Notes: generated by a model from the sequence alone, not told the origin. Shown: positions 1 through 6,865, counted from the stretch's first letter. The stretch is 9,248 nt of DNA from an uncultured Flavobacteriia bacterium (GCA_903930085.1 CAIYXD010000276.1:1-9248), one strand, 5' to 3'. Numbers and translations are program-made.

Positions 1-766
1 CGTTCGATAAGTCACTGCGCAACAGCATTTCACTTGAAAGTCCTATTGTGGAAATTGGCGTTTTCAATTCATGCGTCATATTGTTGATGAAGTCTGTTTT
101 TATTTCTGAAAGCCTTTTTTGCCGTAGTATGACATTTATGGAATACCCAAAAAACACAAGAACCAAAACGATAATTATTAACACATAGATCCATGGCGAC
201 ATCAGTTCTGTAGAGGCTTCGGCTGATTTTGAAATGGTATTTGGAAAGTAAACAGTGAAGTAATGTCCATCTTTTTTCCAACTCAATTTTTCGGAGGTTA
301 TACCAACTAATGTATCTGAAACTGGCGCATAAAGTGAATCCACCGTGTATTTTATAAAATTCCCGAATACAATGGAATCCGTGAAACAATCGTAGATGCC
401 ATACTGAAAATCCTGCCGAATATCCTGGTTGTAGAATTCGCGCTTCAACAAGGTTTCTAAATAATACGGATGAAGTTCTTCGTTGATATCAACGGTGAAA
501 TAGTTGGTTCTAACCTGTTTTACAGCGCCGTATAAGTCGGAACTATCTGCCTTTTGAGTGGAAATTTCTTCTAAAACGTTGCGGAGCGAAATGTGCACTT
601 GTTCTGAAAAATGCTGCAAATTTAAACTGTCTTCTTTTTCTTGAATCGCAATATTGGTTTGCTGCATCACTAGTGTCTTGCGCATCCAAACCATTTGAAC
701 CACTAAAATACTGGCTAGTGAGATAATTCCCAGAATAACAACAGCATTTATGTTTTTGCGATTCAC
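1..766 (-). CDS. Sensor histidine kinase, N-terminal part (runs off the left edge)
   Basis: The frame stays open from GTG 766 to base 1 (255 residues). Seen: a first membrane helix at about residues 7-28, a periplasmic sensor region of about 160 residues (30-191), a second helix at about 192-214 (starting WIYVLIIIVLVLV), and an H-box FINNMTHELKTPIS with the phosphorylated His at 232. Only about 17 residues separate helix 2 from the His, so there is no HAMP or PAS domain. The ATPase domain lies outside the window. The H-box is of the classical HisKA type and resembles Bacteroidota RprX-like kinases, but the sensor region gives no ligand. GTG is chosen because no in-frame ATG lies close upstream and it follows the rhodanese stop by 10 bases, implying cotranscription. 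A response regulator probably follows beyond the edge (inference). Confidence 0.9.
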   Translation of the reverse strand, partial: MNRKNINAVVILGIISLASILVVQMVWMRKTLVMQQTNIAIQEKEDSLNLQHFSEQVHISLRNVLEEISTQKADSSDLYGAVKQVRTNYFTVDINEELHPYYLETLLKREFYNQDIRQDFQYGIYDCFTDSIVFGNFIKYTVDSLYAPVSDTLVGITSEKLSWKKDGHYFTVYFPNTISKSAEASTELMSPWIYVLIIIVLVLVFFGYSINVILRQKRLSEIKTDFINNMTHELKTPISTIGLSSEMLLRSDLSN

Positions 767-776
767 ACTTAAAAAT

Positions 777-1094
777 TTAATAGGATGGCATCGATGGATC
801 AATTTCTGCTGACCAAGCAAGAATTCCACCGGTTAAATTGAATAAATTCGAATAACCGTGATTTTGCTCTAAATAACTAATAACATTCGCACTGCGCATA
901 CCAGAACGGCAATGTATAATGACTTTTTTATCCGTGTTGATTTCATCTAGGCGAGCCAATATTTCTGCCATTGGAATTAAAACCCCATTCAAAGAGCACA
1001 GGTCATTCTCAAACGGTTCGCGCACATCAATTAATTGAAAATCTTGCTTTTCATCAATTAGTTGCTTTAATTCCTGAACGTTTACTGTTTTCAT
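777..1094 (-). CDS. Single-domain rhodanese (sulfurtransferase)
   Basis: A 105-residue protein made of one rhodanese domain. The N-terminal signature QLIDVREPFE is at 20-29 and the active-site loop CRSGMRS at 62-68, with catalytic Cys62. The C-terminal part (GYSNLFNLTGGILAW) is the usual end of small GlpE/PspE-like rhodaneses. Such proteins carry a persulfide on the cysteine and pass sulfane sulfur to an acceptor such as cyanide, thioredoxin or another protein; the acceptor here is unknown. There is no signal peptide, so it is probably cytoplasmic. It sits 36 bases after the NADP reductase gene and 10 bases before the kinase gene on the same strand, and is therefore likely part of one transcript. 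The fold and catalytic Cys are clear; the physiological role is not. Confidence 0.93.
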   Translation of the reverse strand: MKTVNVQELKQLIDEKQDFQLIDVREPFENDLCSLNGVLIPMAEILARLDEINTDKKVIIHCRSGMRSANVISYLEQNHGYSNLFNLTGGILAWSAEIDPSMPSY

Positions 1095-1130
1095 CCGTCG
1101 AAATATGAAGAGAAAATAAATGCAGGTGGA

Positions 1131-2141
1131 TTAAAATCCTGTTACTCCATTTACCGTCGTATATTTTAAAATGTTCTTTTTATCTGGGTGGATTCTCGCA
1201 AATGCCGATTGCACCGCCATTGTTCCTTCGTGAAAACCACACAAAATAAGCTTCAACTTGTTTTCATAAGTATTTACATCGCCAATGGCATAGATTCCCG
1301 GAATATTTGTGGAATAATCCAAGGTATTTACTTTTATTGCATTTTTCTCTATTTCAAATCCCCAATCTGCAATTGGTCCTAAACTTGGTTTCAAACCAAA
1401 TAATGGAATGAAATGATCTGTTTCGACGATGATTTCCCCATCTTTTTGGTGGGTTACCACAACATTTGTAAGATTCCCGTCGCCATTAATTCCCGTTACT
1501 TCCGCCTCCGTTATTAATTTTATTTTCCCAGAACCAGCAAAATCAATTACTTTCTGCACGGAATCTAAATGTCCGCGGAAAGAACTGCTTCGGTGCACTA
1601 AAACTACTTCTTTTGCAATATTTTTTTCGGAAAGAAAAATTGACCAATCCAATGCGGAATCTCCTCCGCCAGCAATCACCACGCGTTTTCCATGGTAAAA
1701 TTCTGGATCTTTAATGATGTATTCAACTCCTTTGTCTTCAAAAATTTCTAAATTTTCAATTGGTGGTTTTCTTGGCTCAAAAACGCCTAGACCACCTGCA
1801 ATCATTACAATTGGAGCTTCGTGTTTCGTTCCTTTTACGGTTGTTACAATAAAAGTATTGTCAGCCGTTTTGTCAATAGTCATTGCAGCTTCACCAAGTG
1901 TAAATCCTGGTTTGAACGGAGCAGCTTGTTCCATCAAATTATCAATTAATTCTCCTGCCAAAACACTTGGGAATCCTGGGATATCGTAAATTGGTTTTTT
2001 AGGATAAATCTCTGAACATTGTCCTCCAGGTTGCGGGAGCGAATCGATTAGATGGCATTTTAGTTTTAGTAATCCTGCTTCGAAAACGGTGAAAAGTCCT
2101 ACTGGCCCCGCACCGATAATTAGTATATCTGTTTGAATCAT
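1131..2141 (-). CDS. Ferredoxin/flavodoxin--NADP+ reductase, thioredoxin-reductase-like (YumC type)
   Basis: A 336-residue two-dinucleotide-domain flavoprotein. Seen: FAD-binding GAGPVG at 10-15, the PQPGGQCSEIYP region at 36-47 typical of the family, NADP-binding AGGGDSA at 157-163, and the second FAD motif GIYAIGDVNTY at 282-292 followed by HEGTMAVQSAF. The CxxC redox pair of true thioredoxin reductases is absent (only lone cysteines at 29, 42 and 301). This, with the short C-terminal extension, marks the FNR group of Bacillus YumC and Chlorobium FNR. The expected reaction is electron exchange between NADPH and ferredoxin or flavodoxin in the cytoplasm. The ATG at 2141 is supported by the GxGxxG motif beginning nine residues in and by a promoter just upstream. 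It heads the operon with the rhodanese and the sensor kinase. Confidence 0.93.
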   Translation of the reverse strand: MIQTDILIIGAGPVGLFTVFEAGLLKLKCHLIDSLPQPGGQCSEIYPKKPIYDIPGFPSVLAGELIDNLMEQAAPFKPGFTLGEAAMTIDKTADNTFIVTTVKGTKHEAPIVMIAGGLGVFEPRKPPIENLEIFEDKGVEYIIKDPEFYHGKRVVIAGGGDSALDWSIFLSEKNIAKEVVLVHRSSSFRGHLDSVQKVIDFAGSGKIKLITEAEVTGINGDGNLTNVVVTHQKDGEIIVETDHFIPLFGLKPSLGPIADWGFEIEKNAIKVNTLDYSTNIPGIYAIGDVNTYENKLKLILCGFHEGTMAVQSAFARIHPDKKNILKYTTVNGVTGF

Positions 2142-2163
2142 TTTTCGTATATGTAAAACGCTG

Positions 2164-2195
2164 CAAATTTAGTGAATACTTACCTAACAATGCAA
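2164..2195 (-). promoter_or_regulatory. Promoter of the reductase-rhodanese-kinase operon
   Basis: On the minus strand, TAAATTTG (2171-2164) matches the Bacteroidota -7 consensus TAnnTTTG exactly. A TTG at the end of a T run (2195-2193) lies 21 bases upstream as the -33 element. The predicted transcript would start near 2157, giving a leader of only about 15 bases before ATG 2141. Confidence 0.6.
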
Positions 2196-2249
2196 AAAAT
2201 GAATTGTTCTTTTGCTGCTTGAAAAGTGTTTTTTAATTAGGCATCCCTG

Positions 2250-2780
2250 TTAAATGTATTTTTTGGCGAATTCCCAAAGCACAACGCCTGCGCATACGGA
2301 GACATTTAGACTGTGTTTTGTTCCAAATTGAGGTATTTCTAAAATGTAGTCAGAAAGATCGATCACATCTTGATCCACACCATTTACTTCGTTTCCAAAA
2401 ATTAAAGCGAATTTCTCTTCCTTTAAATTAGGAACATCCTGCAGAAATGTCGTTTTCTCCGTTTGCTCAATGCTACAGATAGTCATTCCGTCGTTTTTCA
2501 TTTCCTTTACCAAATCCGAAATAGATTGTCGGTATTCCCAAACAACCGTTTCCGTTGCGCCAAGTGCAGTTTTCTGAATGTCTCTGTGTGGCGGATTTGC
2601 CGTGATACCGCACAGATAAATTTTTTCAACATTGAATGCATCTGCCGTTCGAAAAAAAGATCCAATGTTATTTAAACTTCTAATATCGTTCAAAATAACC
2701 GTTACAGGGAATTTTTTTTGCTGTTTGAATGCTTCTTCTGAAACACGCTCCAACTCCCATAATTTTAATTTTTTATTCAT
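2250..2780 (-). CDS. RNA 2'-O-methyltransferase, SpoU/TrmH family (SPOUT)
   Basis: A 176-residue protein consisting of the SPOUT (trefoil-knot) methyltransferase domain. All three SpoU motifs are visible: motif 1 at 31-49 (NDIRSLNNIGSFFRTADAF, with Asn37/38 and the conserved Arg44), motif 2 at 125-135 (ALIFGNEVNGV), and motif 3 at 148-165 (EIPQFGTKHSLNVSVCAG). The family transfers a methyl group from S-adenosylmethionine to a ribose 2'-OH in tRNA or rRNA. It is shorter than TrmH and RlmB and lacks an N-terminal substrate-binding domain, so the target nucleoside cannot be named. The gene diverges from mutS, with 85 bases between the start codons. ATG 2780 gives a normal family N-terminus. Function class is sure, substrate unknown. 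Confidence 0.93.
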   Translation of the reverse strand: MNKKLKLWELERVSEEAFKQQKKFPVTVILNDIRSLNNIGSFFRTADAFNVEKIYLCGITANPPHRDIQKTALGATETVVWEYRQSISDLVKEMKNDGMTICSIEQTEKTTFLQDVPNLKEEKFALIFGNEVNGVDQDVIDLSDYILEIPQFGTKHSLNVSVCAGVVLWEFAKKYI

Positions 2781-2808
2781 ATTGTTGAAAAGATGCAGCC
2801 CTGAAGTT

Positions 2809-2838
2809 TTGTCTACTCGCTACTTGGCGTTAAATTTA
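2809..2838 (+). promoter_or_regulatory. Probable mutS promoter
   Basis: TTG at 2809-2811 (in TTTTG), a 19-base spacer, then TAAATTTA at 2831-2838, one base off the -7 consensus TAnnTTTG. Transcription would start around 2845, about 20 bases before TTG 2866, the start codon chosen for mutS. Because TAAATTTA is its own reverse complement, it could also serve as the -7 of the divergent methyltransferase gene, but no good -33 element was found on that strand. Confidence 0.5.
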
Positions 2839-2865
2839 CACAACAAATTCACAAAATCAGTAGAC

Positions 2866-5496
2866 TTGGCGAAAGGAAAAGTAGAAAAAAGTGCGAGTGA
2901 AACGCCTTTGATGAAGCAGTACAATCAAATTAAAGCAAGACATCCACAAGCTTTACTGCTGTTTCGTGTTGGCGATTTTTACGAAACATTTGGTGCAGAT
3001 GCGATATTAACATCCAAAATTCTCGGGATAACCCTGACAAAGCGAGGAGCAGGATCTTCCTCGGAAATTGAACTGGCAGGATTTCCACACCATTCTATCG
3101 ACACGTATTTGCCAAAATTGGTGCGCGCAGGACAACGTGTTGCAATCTGCGATCAATTAGAAGATCCTAAAATGACCAAAACCATAGTGAAACGTGGCGT
3201 AACGGAATTAGTAACTCCAGGCGTTTCGTTCAATGATCAAGTTTTGGATCAAAATAAAAATAATTTCTTGTGTGCAATTAATTTTGGTAAATCGGAACAC
3301 GGAATCTCCTTTTTGGATGTTTCTACCGGTGAATTTCTTGTTGCACAAGGAAACATGGAATACATCGACAAATTATTGCAGGGTTTTGAACCAAGTGAAA
3401 TTGTCTATGCAAAAAATAAATCTAGCGAGTACAATCAATTTTGTGGGGATAAATTCCATTCGTTCCGTTTGGAAGATTGGGTTTTCGCAATAGATTTTGC
3501 CAACGAATCCTTAAACAAGCATTTTGAAACGAATTCCTTGAAAGGATTTGGAATCGAAAACTTGGATAATGGCGTGATTGCAGCGGGTGCAATTTTATTT
3601 TATTTATCGGAAAATCAGCACAGTCGATTAGGGCATATCACAGCAATTTCTCGCATTGAAGAAGAACGCTATGTCTGGCTCGATCGATTTACGGTACGTA
3701 ATTTAGAATTAATTAGTTCTCCGCATGAAAATGCAACAACGCTTTCAGATGTTTTAGACCATACAAAAACCCCGATGGGCGGACGTATGATGAAAAGATG
3801 GATTGTGCTTCCGCTGAAGGATGAAAAACACATCAATGCGCGTTTACAAGCAGTTTCTTATTTAAAAGAAAGTACCGATGTTGCGGATGAACTTGGAGAA
3901 CGCCTAAAAGCTATTGGCGATATTGAACGGTTAATTTCAAAAGTTGCAGTCGGAAAAGTGAATCCAAGAGAAGTGATTCAGTTAAAACGAACGTTGCTCC
4001 AGATGGATCCGATTAAAACGCGGATTGCAGAAACGAAGAGCGCTTCCCTGCATGCGATTACACATAAACTTAATCCGTGTGAAAAATTAATTCAGGTAAT
4101 TCAATCTACCTTGGTAGAAGAGCCAGCGGTGCAAATTGGTAAAGGGTTTGTAATTCGGGAAGGATGCAGCACTGAATTGGACGAATTGCGGGAAATTTCC
4201 TTGAATGGTAAGCAATACCTGGAGGAGATGCAAAAACGCGAATCAGAAATTTCTGGAATTCCAAGTTTGAAAATTTCGTTCAACAACGTTTTTGGATATT
4301 ATCTAGAAGTGCGTAACACCCATAAAGATAAGGTTCCACCGCAGTGGATCCGCAAGCAGACATTGGTCAGTGCAGAGCGATATATCACAGAAGAACTAAA
4401 GGAATACGAATCTAAAATATTAGGTGCAGAAGAAAAAATTCATGCGATAGAATCGAAAATGTTTCAAGATTTGGTGTTTACAATGGCAGATTATATTCAG
4501 CCGATTCAGCTAAATGCCAGGCTGATCGCCCAATTGGATTGTTTGCTTTCGTTTGCAACTGTTGCGATCGAAAACAACTACTTTCTGCCCGAGATTAATA
4601 CAAGCCATATAATTAAAATAGAGCAGGGTAGGCATCCAGTTATAGAAAAGCAGCTAAAAATTGGGGAAGAATATATCGCAAACGATGTTTTTCTAGACAA
4701 CGATACGCAGCAGATTATTATGATTACGGGACCAAACATGAGCGGTAAAAGTGCGATTTTACGGCAAACGGCATTAATTTGTTTGATGGCTCAAATTGGT
4801 TCGTTCGTTCCGGCTTCCAAAGCAGAAATCGGATTGGTAGATAAAGTTTTTACACGCGTTGGAGCATCGGATAATATATCTTCTGGAGAATCCACTTTCA
4901 TGGTTGAAATGAATGAAACGGCAAGTATTTTGAATAATCTTTCCGACAGAAGTTTAATTTTATTGGATGAAATTGGTCGCGGAACAAGCACGTATGATGG
5001 AATTTCCATTGCTTGGGCTATTGCTGAATACTTGCACGAAAACCCAAGAGCAAGAGCAAAGACGCTATTTGCAACGCATTACCACGAGTTGAATGAAATG
5101 ACAAATAAATTTGATCGGATTCAAAACTTTAATGTTTCAGTGAAAGAAATTGGCGCTAAAATCCTGTTCATGCGAAAATTAGTTCCAGGTGGAAGTGAGC
5201 ATTCTTTTGGGATTCATGTGGCAAAATTGGCCGGAATGCCGCAACAAGTTCTTTCCCGAGCCGAACTTATGCTGAAAGAACTGGAGTCGTCACACAATAT
5301 GTCGGGCAAGAAGCAACTGAAAGAACGCGTGAAAGAAGCAGTTTCATCCGACTCGATGCAGCTAAGTTTCTTCCAGCTTAACGACCCTGTATTAGAGCAG
5401 ATTAGGGAAGAGTTGGTTGCGATAGATATCAATACATTAACGCCAGTTGAAGCATTGATGAAGCTAAATGAAATTAAAAAAATTACCGGCGGATAA
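2866..5496 (+). CDS. mutS: DNA mismatch repair protein MutS
   Basis: With TTG 2866 as start the protein has 876 residues, normal for MutS. Seen: mismatch-reading motif GDFYE at 36-40 (Phe38 wedges at the mismatch, Glu40 contacts the base), connector, core and clamp domains, Walker A GPNMSGKS at 622-629, the region SSGESTFMVEMNE, Walker B LLDE with Asp701/Glu702, and FATHYHEL at 735-742. A helix-turn-helix dimerisation segment (AGMPQQVLSRAE) and a C-terminal tail follow. MutS binds mismatches and small loops and recruits MutL using ATP. The frame is open upstream to 2632, but that stretch lies antisense to the methyltransferase gene and reads as unconserved sequence. TTG 2866 yields MAKGKVEKSASETPLMKQY, like related MutS N-termini. 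ATG 2911 is the next alternative (861 residues) but begins very near the mismatch-binding domain. Confidence 0.96.
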   Translation: MAKGKVEKSASETPLMKQYNQIKARHPQALLLFRVGDFYETFGADAILTSKILGITLTKRGAGSSSEIELAGFPHHSIDTYLPKLVRAGQRVAICDQLEDPKMTKTIVKRGVTELVTPGVSFNDQVLDQNKNNFLCAINFGKSEHGISFLDVSTGEFLVAQGNMEYIDKLLQGFEPSEIVYAKNKSSEYNQFCGDKFHSFRLEDWVFAIDFANESLNKHFETNSLKGFGIENLDNGVIAAGAILFYLSENQHSRLGHITAISRIEEERYVWLDRFTVRNLELISSPHENATTLSDVLDHTKTPMGGRMMKRWIVLPLKDEKHINARLQAVSYLKESTDVADELGERLKAIGDIERLISKVAVGKVNPREVIQLKRTLLQMDPIKTRIAETKSASLHAITHKLNPCEKLIQVIQSTLVEEPAVQIGKGFVIREGCSTELDELREISLNGKQYLEEMQKRESEISGIPSLKISFNNVFGYYLEVRNTHKDKVPPQWIRKQTLVSAERYITEELKEYESKILGAEEKIHAIESKMFQDLVFTMADYIQPIQLNARLIAQLDCLLSFATVAIENNYFLPEINTSHIIKIEQGRHPVIEKQLKIGEEYIANDVFLDNDTQQIIMITGPNMSGKSAILRQTALICLMAQIGSFVPASKAEIGLVDKVFTRVGASDNISSGESTFMVEMNETASILNNLSDRSLILLDEIGRGTSTYDGISIAWAIAEYLHENPRARAKTLFATHYHELNEMTNKFDRIQNFNVSVKEIGAKILFMRKLVPGGSEHSFGIHVAKLAGMPQQVLSRAELMLKELESSHNMSGKKQLKERVKEAVSSDSMQLSFFQLNDPVLEQIREELVAIDINTLTPVEALMKLNEIKKITGG

Positions 5497-5526
5497 ATTT
5501 TCTTTAAAAAAAGTGCTGCAACTGTA

Positions 5527-5556
5527 TTGTATTTTTGGAAATACTTTTTACATTTG
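5527..5556 (+). promoter_or_regulatory. Promoter of the tRNA cluster
   Basis: TTG (5527-5529), a 19-base spacer and TACATTTG (5549-5556), a perfect TAnnTTTG -7 box. It lies about 30 bases after the mutS stop and before the tRNA genes. A transcript from here would carry a leader of about 75 bases before the first tRNA-like sequence. No convincing terminator separates mutS from this promoter, so some read-through is possible. Confidence 0.6.
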
Positions 5557-5601
5557 TCGCCCGTTACAGTAGGAAGCAAAGGCTCCCGAAAAGTAATAAA
5601 C

Positions 5602-5629
5602 TTTAAATCTCACCACAATGGGATTTAAA
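5602..5629 (+). repeat. Inverted repeat in the tRNA leader
   Basis: TTTAAATCTC (5602-5611) pairs with GGGATTTAAA (5620-5629) over 10 base pairs with one G-T wobble and an 8-base loop. No T-run follows, so it does not look like a terminator. It may be a leader hairpin that guides processing, or a remnant of sequence lost from this cluster. The role is unknown. Confidence 0.5.
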
Positions 5630-5638
5630 TTGAAATAA

Positions 5639-5699
5639 GCGAGAGTAGCTCAGTTGGTAGAGCACAATACGTCGGCTGACGGATTGGAGTCGTGAGTTC
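5639..5699 (+). pseudogene. Degenerate, truncated tRNA-Gly-like copy
   Basis: The first 29 bases (acceptor 5' strand, D-arm and start of the anticodon arm, 5639-5667) are identical to those of the intact tRNA-Gly 91 bases downstream. The anticodon arm is replaced by a 22-base segment, 5 longer than normal, that folds as CAAT-A-CGTC, loop GGCT, GACG-G-ATTG, so no standard 7-base anticodon loop exists. The variable region and T-stem 5' strand (GAGTC GTGAG TTC) resemble the intact gene with few changes. The sequence then departs completely: the T-stem 3' strand and the acceptor 3' strand are missing. It cannot form a cloverleaf, so it is called a pseudogene. It probably lies in the same transcript. 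Confidence 0.7.
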
Positions 5700-5714
5700 T
5701 TCTGAAAAGAAGGA
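5697..5714 (+). repeat. Small hairpin after the truncated tRNA copy
   Basis: TTCTTCT (5697-5703) pairs with AGAAGGA (5708-5714) around a GAAA loop: 7 pairs including one G-T. It begins exactly where similarity to tRNA-Gly ends and overlaps the last three tRNA-like bases. An A-rich stretch follows, not a T-run, so it is not a typical terminator. It could stabilise the 3' end of the tRNA fragment or be chance. Confidence 0.4.
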
Positions 5715-5729
5715 ATTGAAATAATATAA

Positions 5730-5802
5730 GCGAGAGTAGCTCAGTTGGTAGAGCACAACCTTGCCAAGGTTGGGGTCGCGAGTTCGAATCTCGTCTCCCG
5801 CT
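5730..5802 (+). tRNA. tRNA-Gly (anticodon GCC)
   Basis: A 73-base cloverleaf. The acceptor 5' strand is GCGAGAG and its 3' strand CTCCCGC (5795-5801), with discriminator T5802. The D-arm is GCTC/GAGC. The anticodon stem CAACC/GGTTG encloses TTGCCAA, placing anticodon GCC at 5763-5765. The T-arm is GCGAG-TTCGAAT-CTCGT. CCA is not encoded in full. One oddity: position 4 is A opposite C69, a mismatch in the acceptor stem where G-C would be expected from the 3' strand. The same A is present in the truncated copy upstream. The gene decodes GGC/GGU codons and is probably transcribed with tRNA-Leu. Confidence 0.95.
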
Positions 5803-5840
5803 CAATGTGAAATTTTTTTTACATTATTTAATCAAAGTCC

Positions 5841-5924
5841 GCTCGAATGGTGGAATTGGTAGACACGCCGGACTTAAAATCCTGTGCCTGTATGGGCGTG
5901 CGGGTTCAAGTCCCGCTTCGAGTA
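5841..5924 (+). tRNA. tRNA-Leu (anticodon TAA)
   Basis: An 84-base class II tRNA. The acceptor GCTCGAA pairs with TTCGAGT (5917-5923, first pair G-U), discriminator A5924. The D-arm region TGGTGGAATTGGTAGACAC is typical of leucine tRNAs. The anticodon loop CTTAAAA puts TAA at 5875-5877; its stem CCGGA/TCCTG has one mismatch. A long variable arm (TGCCTGTATGGGCGT region) and T-arm GCGGG-TTCAAGT-CCCGC follow. It lies 38 bases after tRNA-Gly across an AT-rich spacer and directly before a strong terminator, so it is the last gene of the tRNA transcript. Confidence 0.95.
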
Positions 5925-5927
5925 CGC

Positions 5928-5959
5928 AGTCCTTCAAAGAAATTTGAAGGACTTTTTTT
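5928..5959 (+). terminator. Rho-independent terminator of the tRNA operon
   Basis: AGTCCTTCAAA (5928-5938) and TTTGAAGGACT (5943-5953) form an 11-base-pair perfect stem with a GAAA loop, ending in a run of seven T (5953-5959). It starts four bases after tRNA-Leu. Confidence 0.93.
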
Positions 5960-6002
5960 ATTAAAAAGACGGTGAATTGGCTTCCACCTTTCACTGTAAA
6001 TT

Positions 6003-6039
6003 AAAACCCGAAGGTCTTTATTGATTTTCGGGTTTTTTT
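6003..6039. terminator. Bidirectional terminator between convergent transcripts
   Basis: AAAACCCGAA (6003-6012) pairs with TTCGGGTTTT (6027-6036) around a 14-base loop. On the plus strand the T-run reaches 6039. On the minus strand the stem ends in TTTTAATTT. It lies 16 bases beyond the stop codon of the minus-strand kinase gene and about 80 bases after tRNA-Leu, so it can end both transcripts. Confidence 0.85.
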
Positions 6040-6055
6040 GTGAGTGATTCAATAT

Positions 6056-6865
6056 TTATTCCAATTCCTCTATTTCACCATTCAAAGGTACCGTTAAAGT
6101 TATTTTCGATTCCGGATCATTTTGATAATCTAAAATTGCATTTAAAAATACCGTTCTAGATGTAAGCGAGTTCAAACCAATTCCAGTTGATTGCTGCGCT
6201 AATTGCTCAAAATTTTCATTGGAAATGCCAGTTCCATTGTGTGAAATTTCTAAAACGATAGCTGTTTCAGTATAGCAAAGCACGACATTTATTTTGGTAG
6301 AATTTTCGTGTTTTAAAATATTTTGCAGCAATTCTAAACCAATTCGATAGACATTTAACGCTATTTGATCGCTTAATTTGAAATTTTCGGGATTCTTTTC
6401 CGTGAAGAAGGTTTCAACTTCAGCAATACTGGTAACAAACGAACCCAAGGCTTTCCCTAAACCATATCTATATAAGATTTGCGGGGATAAATCTCGTGTA
6501 ACTATATGGATATGTTCTAAGATTTCATCGATAAGTTTCTTCTCAAGATTAGTGTCTTTCATTTCAACGCCTAAACGTTTCAAATCAAATTCATGTTTTG
6601 TAATGGTTAACTTCAACGCTGTGAGATGAGGATTGACAGTATCATGGAGGTTCATTGCAATTTTTTGGCGTTCTGATTCCTGCGTGTTTATTACAGATTG
6701 AAGTAATTGCACTTCCTTTTTTTTCAAGGACAATTGGTATACATTTTCCCGATCTACAATTTTACGCTGATACACCATTACAAATAAAATGATGACCATA
6801 ATCAAGAAAAAAGTTAAAATACTTCCTGTAATTATTCCGATTAGGATAATTTTTTCATTGTCCAT
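6056..6865 (-). CDS. Histidine kinase, HisKA_3/NarL-type, single membrane helix
   Basis: A 269-residue kinase. One membrane helix (5-31) leads into a coiled-coil-like stretch (about 35-65) and the dimerisation/phosphoacceptor motif ESERQKIAMNLHD with His74. The N-box is ELLQNILKH (178-186), followed by HNGTG (209-213) and STGIGL (226-231) of the ATP lid. There is no extracellular sensor domain, so input probably comes from the seven-helix protein encoded just upstream, whose gene overlaps this one by 25 bases. AAAGGA lies just before ATG 6865. Oddity: the usual Asp of the DxGxG box is His209; I recall HNG in some Bacteroidota kinases, so this may be a subfamily trait. Its partner would be a LuxR/NarL-type response regulator, which is not in the window. 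Confidence 0.93.
   Translation of the reverse strand: MDNEKIILIGIITGSILTFFLIMVIILFVMVYQRKIVDRENVYQLSLKKKEVQLLQSVINTQESERQKIAMNLHDTVNPHLTALKLTITKHEFDLKRLGVEMKDTNLEKKLIDEILEHIHIVTRDLSPQILYRYGLGKALGSFVTSIAEVETFFTEKNPENFKLSDQIALNVYRIGLELLQNILKHENSTKINVVLCYTETAIVLEISHNGTGISNENFEQLAQQSTGIGLNSLTSRTVFLNAILDYQNDPESKITLTVPLNGEIEELE

Noticed and set aside
69..389. 106-residue open frame on the minus strand
   Set aside because: It lies in another frame of the sensor kinase gene, whose own frame is open from 766 to the edge and shows clear helices and an H-box.
1429..1989. Open frames on the plus strand across the reductase gene
   Set aside because: They are antisense to a well-conserved flavoprotein with FAD and NADP motifs in the correct order.
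2632..2865. N-terminal extension of MutS
   Set aside because: It overlaps the methyltransferase gene antisense, has no MutS similarity that I recognise, and the predicted mutS promoter lies inside it.
5214..5579. 121-residue open frame on the minus strand
   Set aside because: It is antisense to the conserved C-terminus of MutS and extends over the tRNA promoter; its composition (Ser/Cys/Phe-rich) is that of a shadow frame.
5697..5714. GAAA-loop hairpin as a terminator between the two tRNA-Gly copies
   Set aside because: An A-rich sequence follows on the plus strand and no T-run follows on either strand.
5639..5758. Tandem tRNA-Gly copies as attachment sites of an integrated element
   Set aside because: Integrases usually duplicate the 3' part of a tRNA gene, whereas here the 5' half is repeated, the copies are only 91 bases apart, and no integrase gene is present.
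5804..5825. AT-rich stem (AATGTGAAA/TTTTACATT) between tRNA-Gly and tRNA-Leu as a terminator
   Set aside because: The T-run is inside the loop and arm rather than after the stem, the stem is weak, and tRNA-Leu has no promoter of its own that I can see.
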